A program made the translations under genes and the position numbers. The notes under the pieces were generated by a model. It saw only the letters and a program-made list of their open reading frames with translations. It searched no databases and had not been told where the DNA came from. Below are positions 5,804 through 5,944 of a stretch of 5,944 nt of DNA, piece after piece (within the stretch, counting starts at the first letter, position 1; each line of letters begins with the position of its first letter). This DNA comes from Planctomycetia bacterium (lineage in GTDB: Bacteria > Planctomycetota > Phycisphaerae > Phycisphaerales > UBA1924). The stretch is from the NCBI GenBank assembly GCA_005776545.1, contig SXOY01000265.1:1-5944 (forward strand), written 5' to 3'.

Positions 5804-5944
5804 ATGAACCAGGACCAACTCACAATCCTCCTCGATCAATCCGCCAAAGGCGATCGCTCCAGCACTGCCAAACTTATGGAAGTGGTCTATGACCAGCTTC
5901 GCGCTCTCGCAGGCTCCTGTTCCGGCGGCAGGCAGGCCAATCAC
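5804..5944 (+). CDS. ECF-family RNA polymerase sigma factor, N-terminal 47 residues only (cut by window edge)
   Basis: The frame starts MNQDQLTILLDQSAKGDRSS and runs to the window end without a stop. The pattern (T.LL...A.GD...A.LM..VY..LR.LA followed by RQANH) matches the region 2 start of the planctomycete-expanded ECF sigma factors (Sigma70_ECF, PF07638; TIGR02999 type), where the next residues are normally T-L-Q-P-T-A-L-V. Such factors direct RNA polymerase to dedicated promoters and in planctomycetes are often encoded near serine/threonine kinases or exported proteins. No Shine-Dalgarno precedes the ATG, and an in-frame TGA at 5741 limits alternative starts. A small departure from the usual pattern is the Gly/Ser-rich GSCSGG where aromatic and basic residues are typical. 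Its target and any anti-sigma partner lie beyond the window. Confidence 0.82.
   Translation, partial: MNQDQLTILLDQSAKGDRSSTAKLMEVVYDQLRALAGSCSGGRQANH

Overview
The window looks like chromosomal DNA from a planctomycete, most likely of the Phycisphaerae type. The supporting signs are: a secreted protein ending in a PEP-CTERM-like tail (VPSPG, hydrophobic stretch, RRRR); a neighbouring large secreted protein with dockerin/EF-hand calcium loops at its C-terminus; the start of an ECF sigma factor resembling the planctomycete-expanded Sigma70_ECF type; and weak or absent Shine-Dalgarno sequences before several starts. This assignment is inference from protein features only.

Layout. Positions 1-660 (+) hold the 3' part of rsmE (16S rRNA m3U1498 methyltransferase); its 5' end lies outside the window. 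A 284-base non-coding stretch follows, with a hairpin just after rsmE. Next comes a two-gene export cassette on the + strand. The first gene encodes a large secreted protein with dockerin-like repeats (body 991-2709, signal-peptide start at 945). The second, 17 bases later, encodes a PEP-CTERM-like protein (2727-3473). A strong hairpin-plus-T terminator (3505-3535) closes the cassette. purM (AIR synthetase) runs on the - strand from 4674 to 3538 and converges on that terminator. Divergent from purM, a single-pass membrane protein of unknown function (4884-5609, TTG start with a clear SD) reads on the + strand. The window ends inside an ECF sigma factor gene (5804 onward).

The most notable signal is in the first gene of the export cassette. 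A good Shine-Dalgarno and ATG (945) begin a typical Sec signal peptide, but the reading frame breaks at a run of eight G (978-985) and meets two consecutive TAG codons (996-1001). The 572-codon body is open in another frame immediately after the run. Removing one G (or adding two) joins the two halves into a 587-residue protein with a complete signal peptide and a V-I-A cleavage site. This could be a phase-variable surface protein, a site of transcriptional slippage, a recent frameshift, or a sequencing error in a homopolymer.

The housekeeping genes (rsmE, purM) are unrelated in function to the export cassette. The cassette appears to be a self-contained unit with its own leader and terminator.
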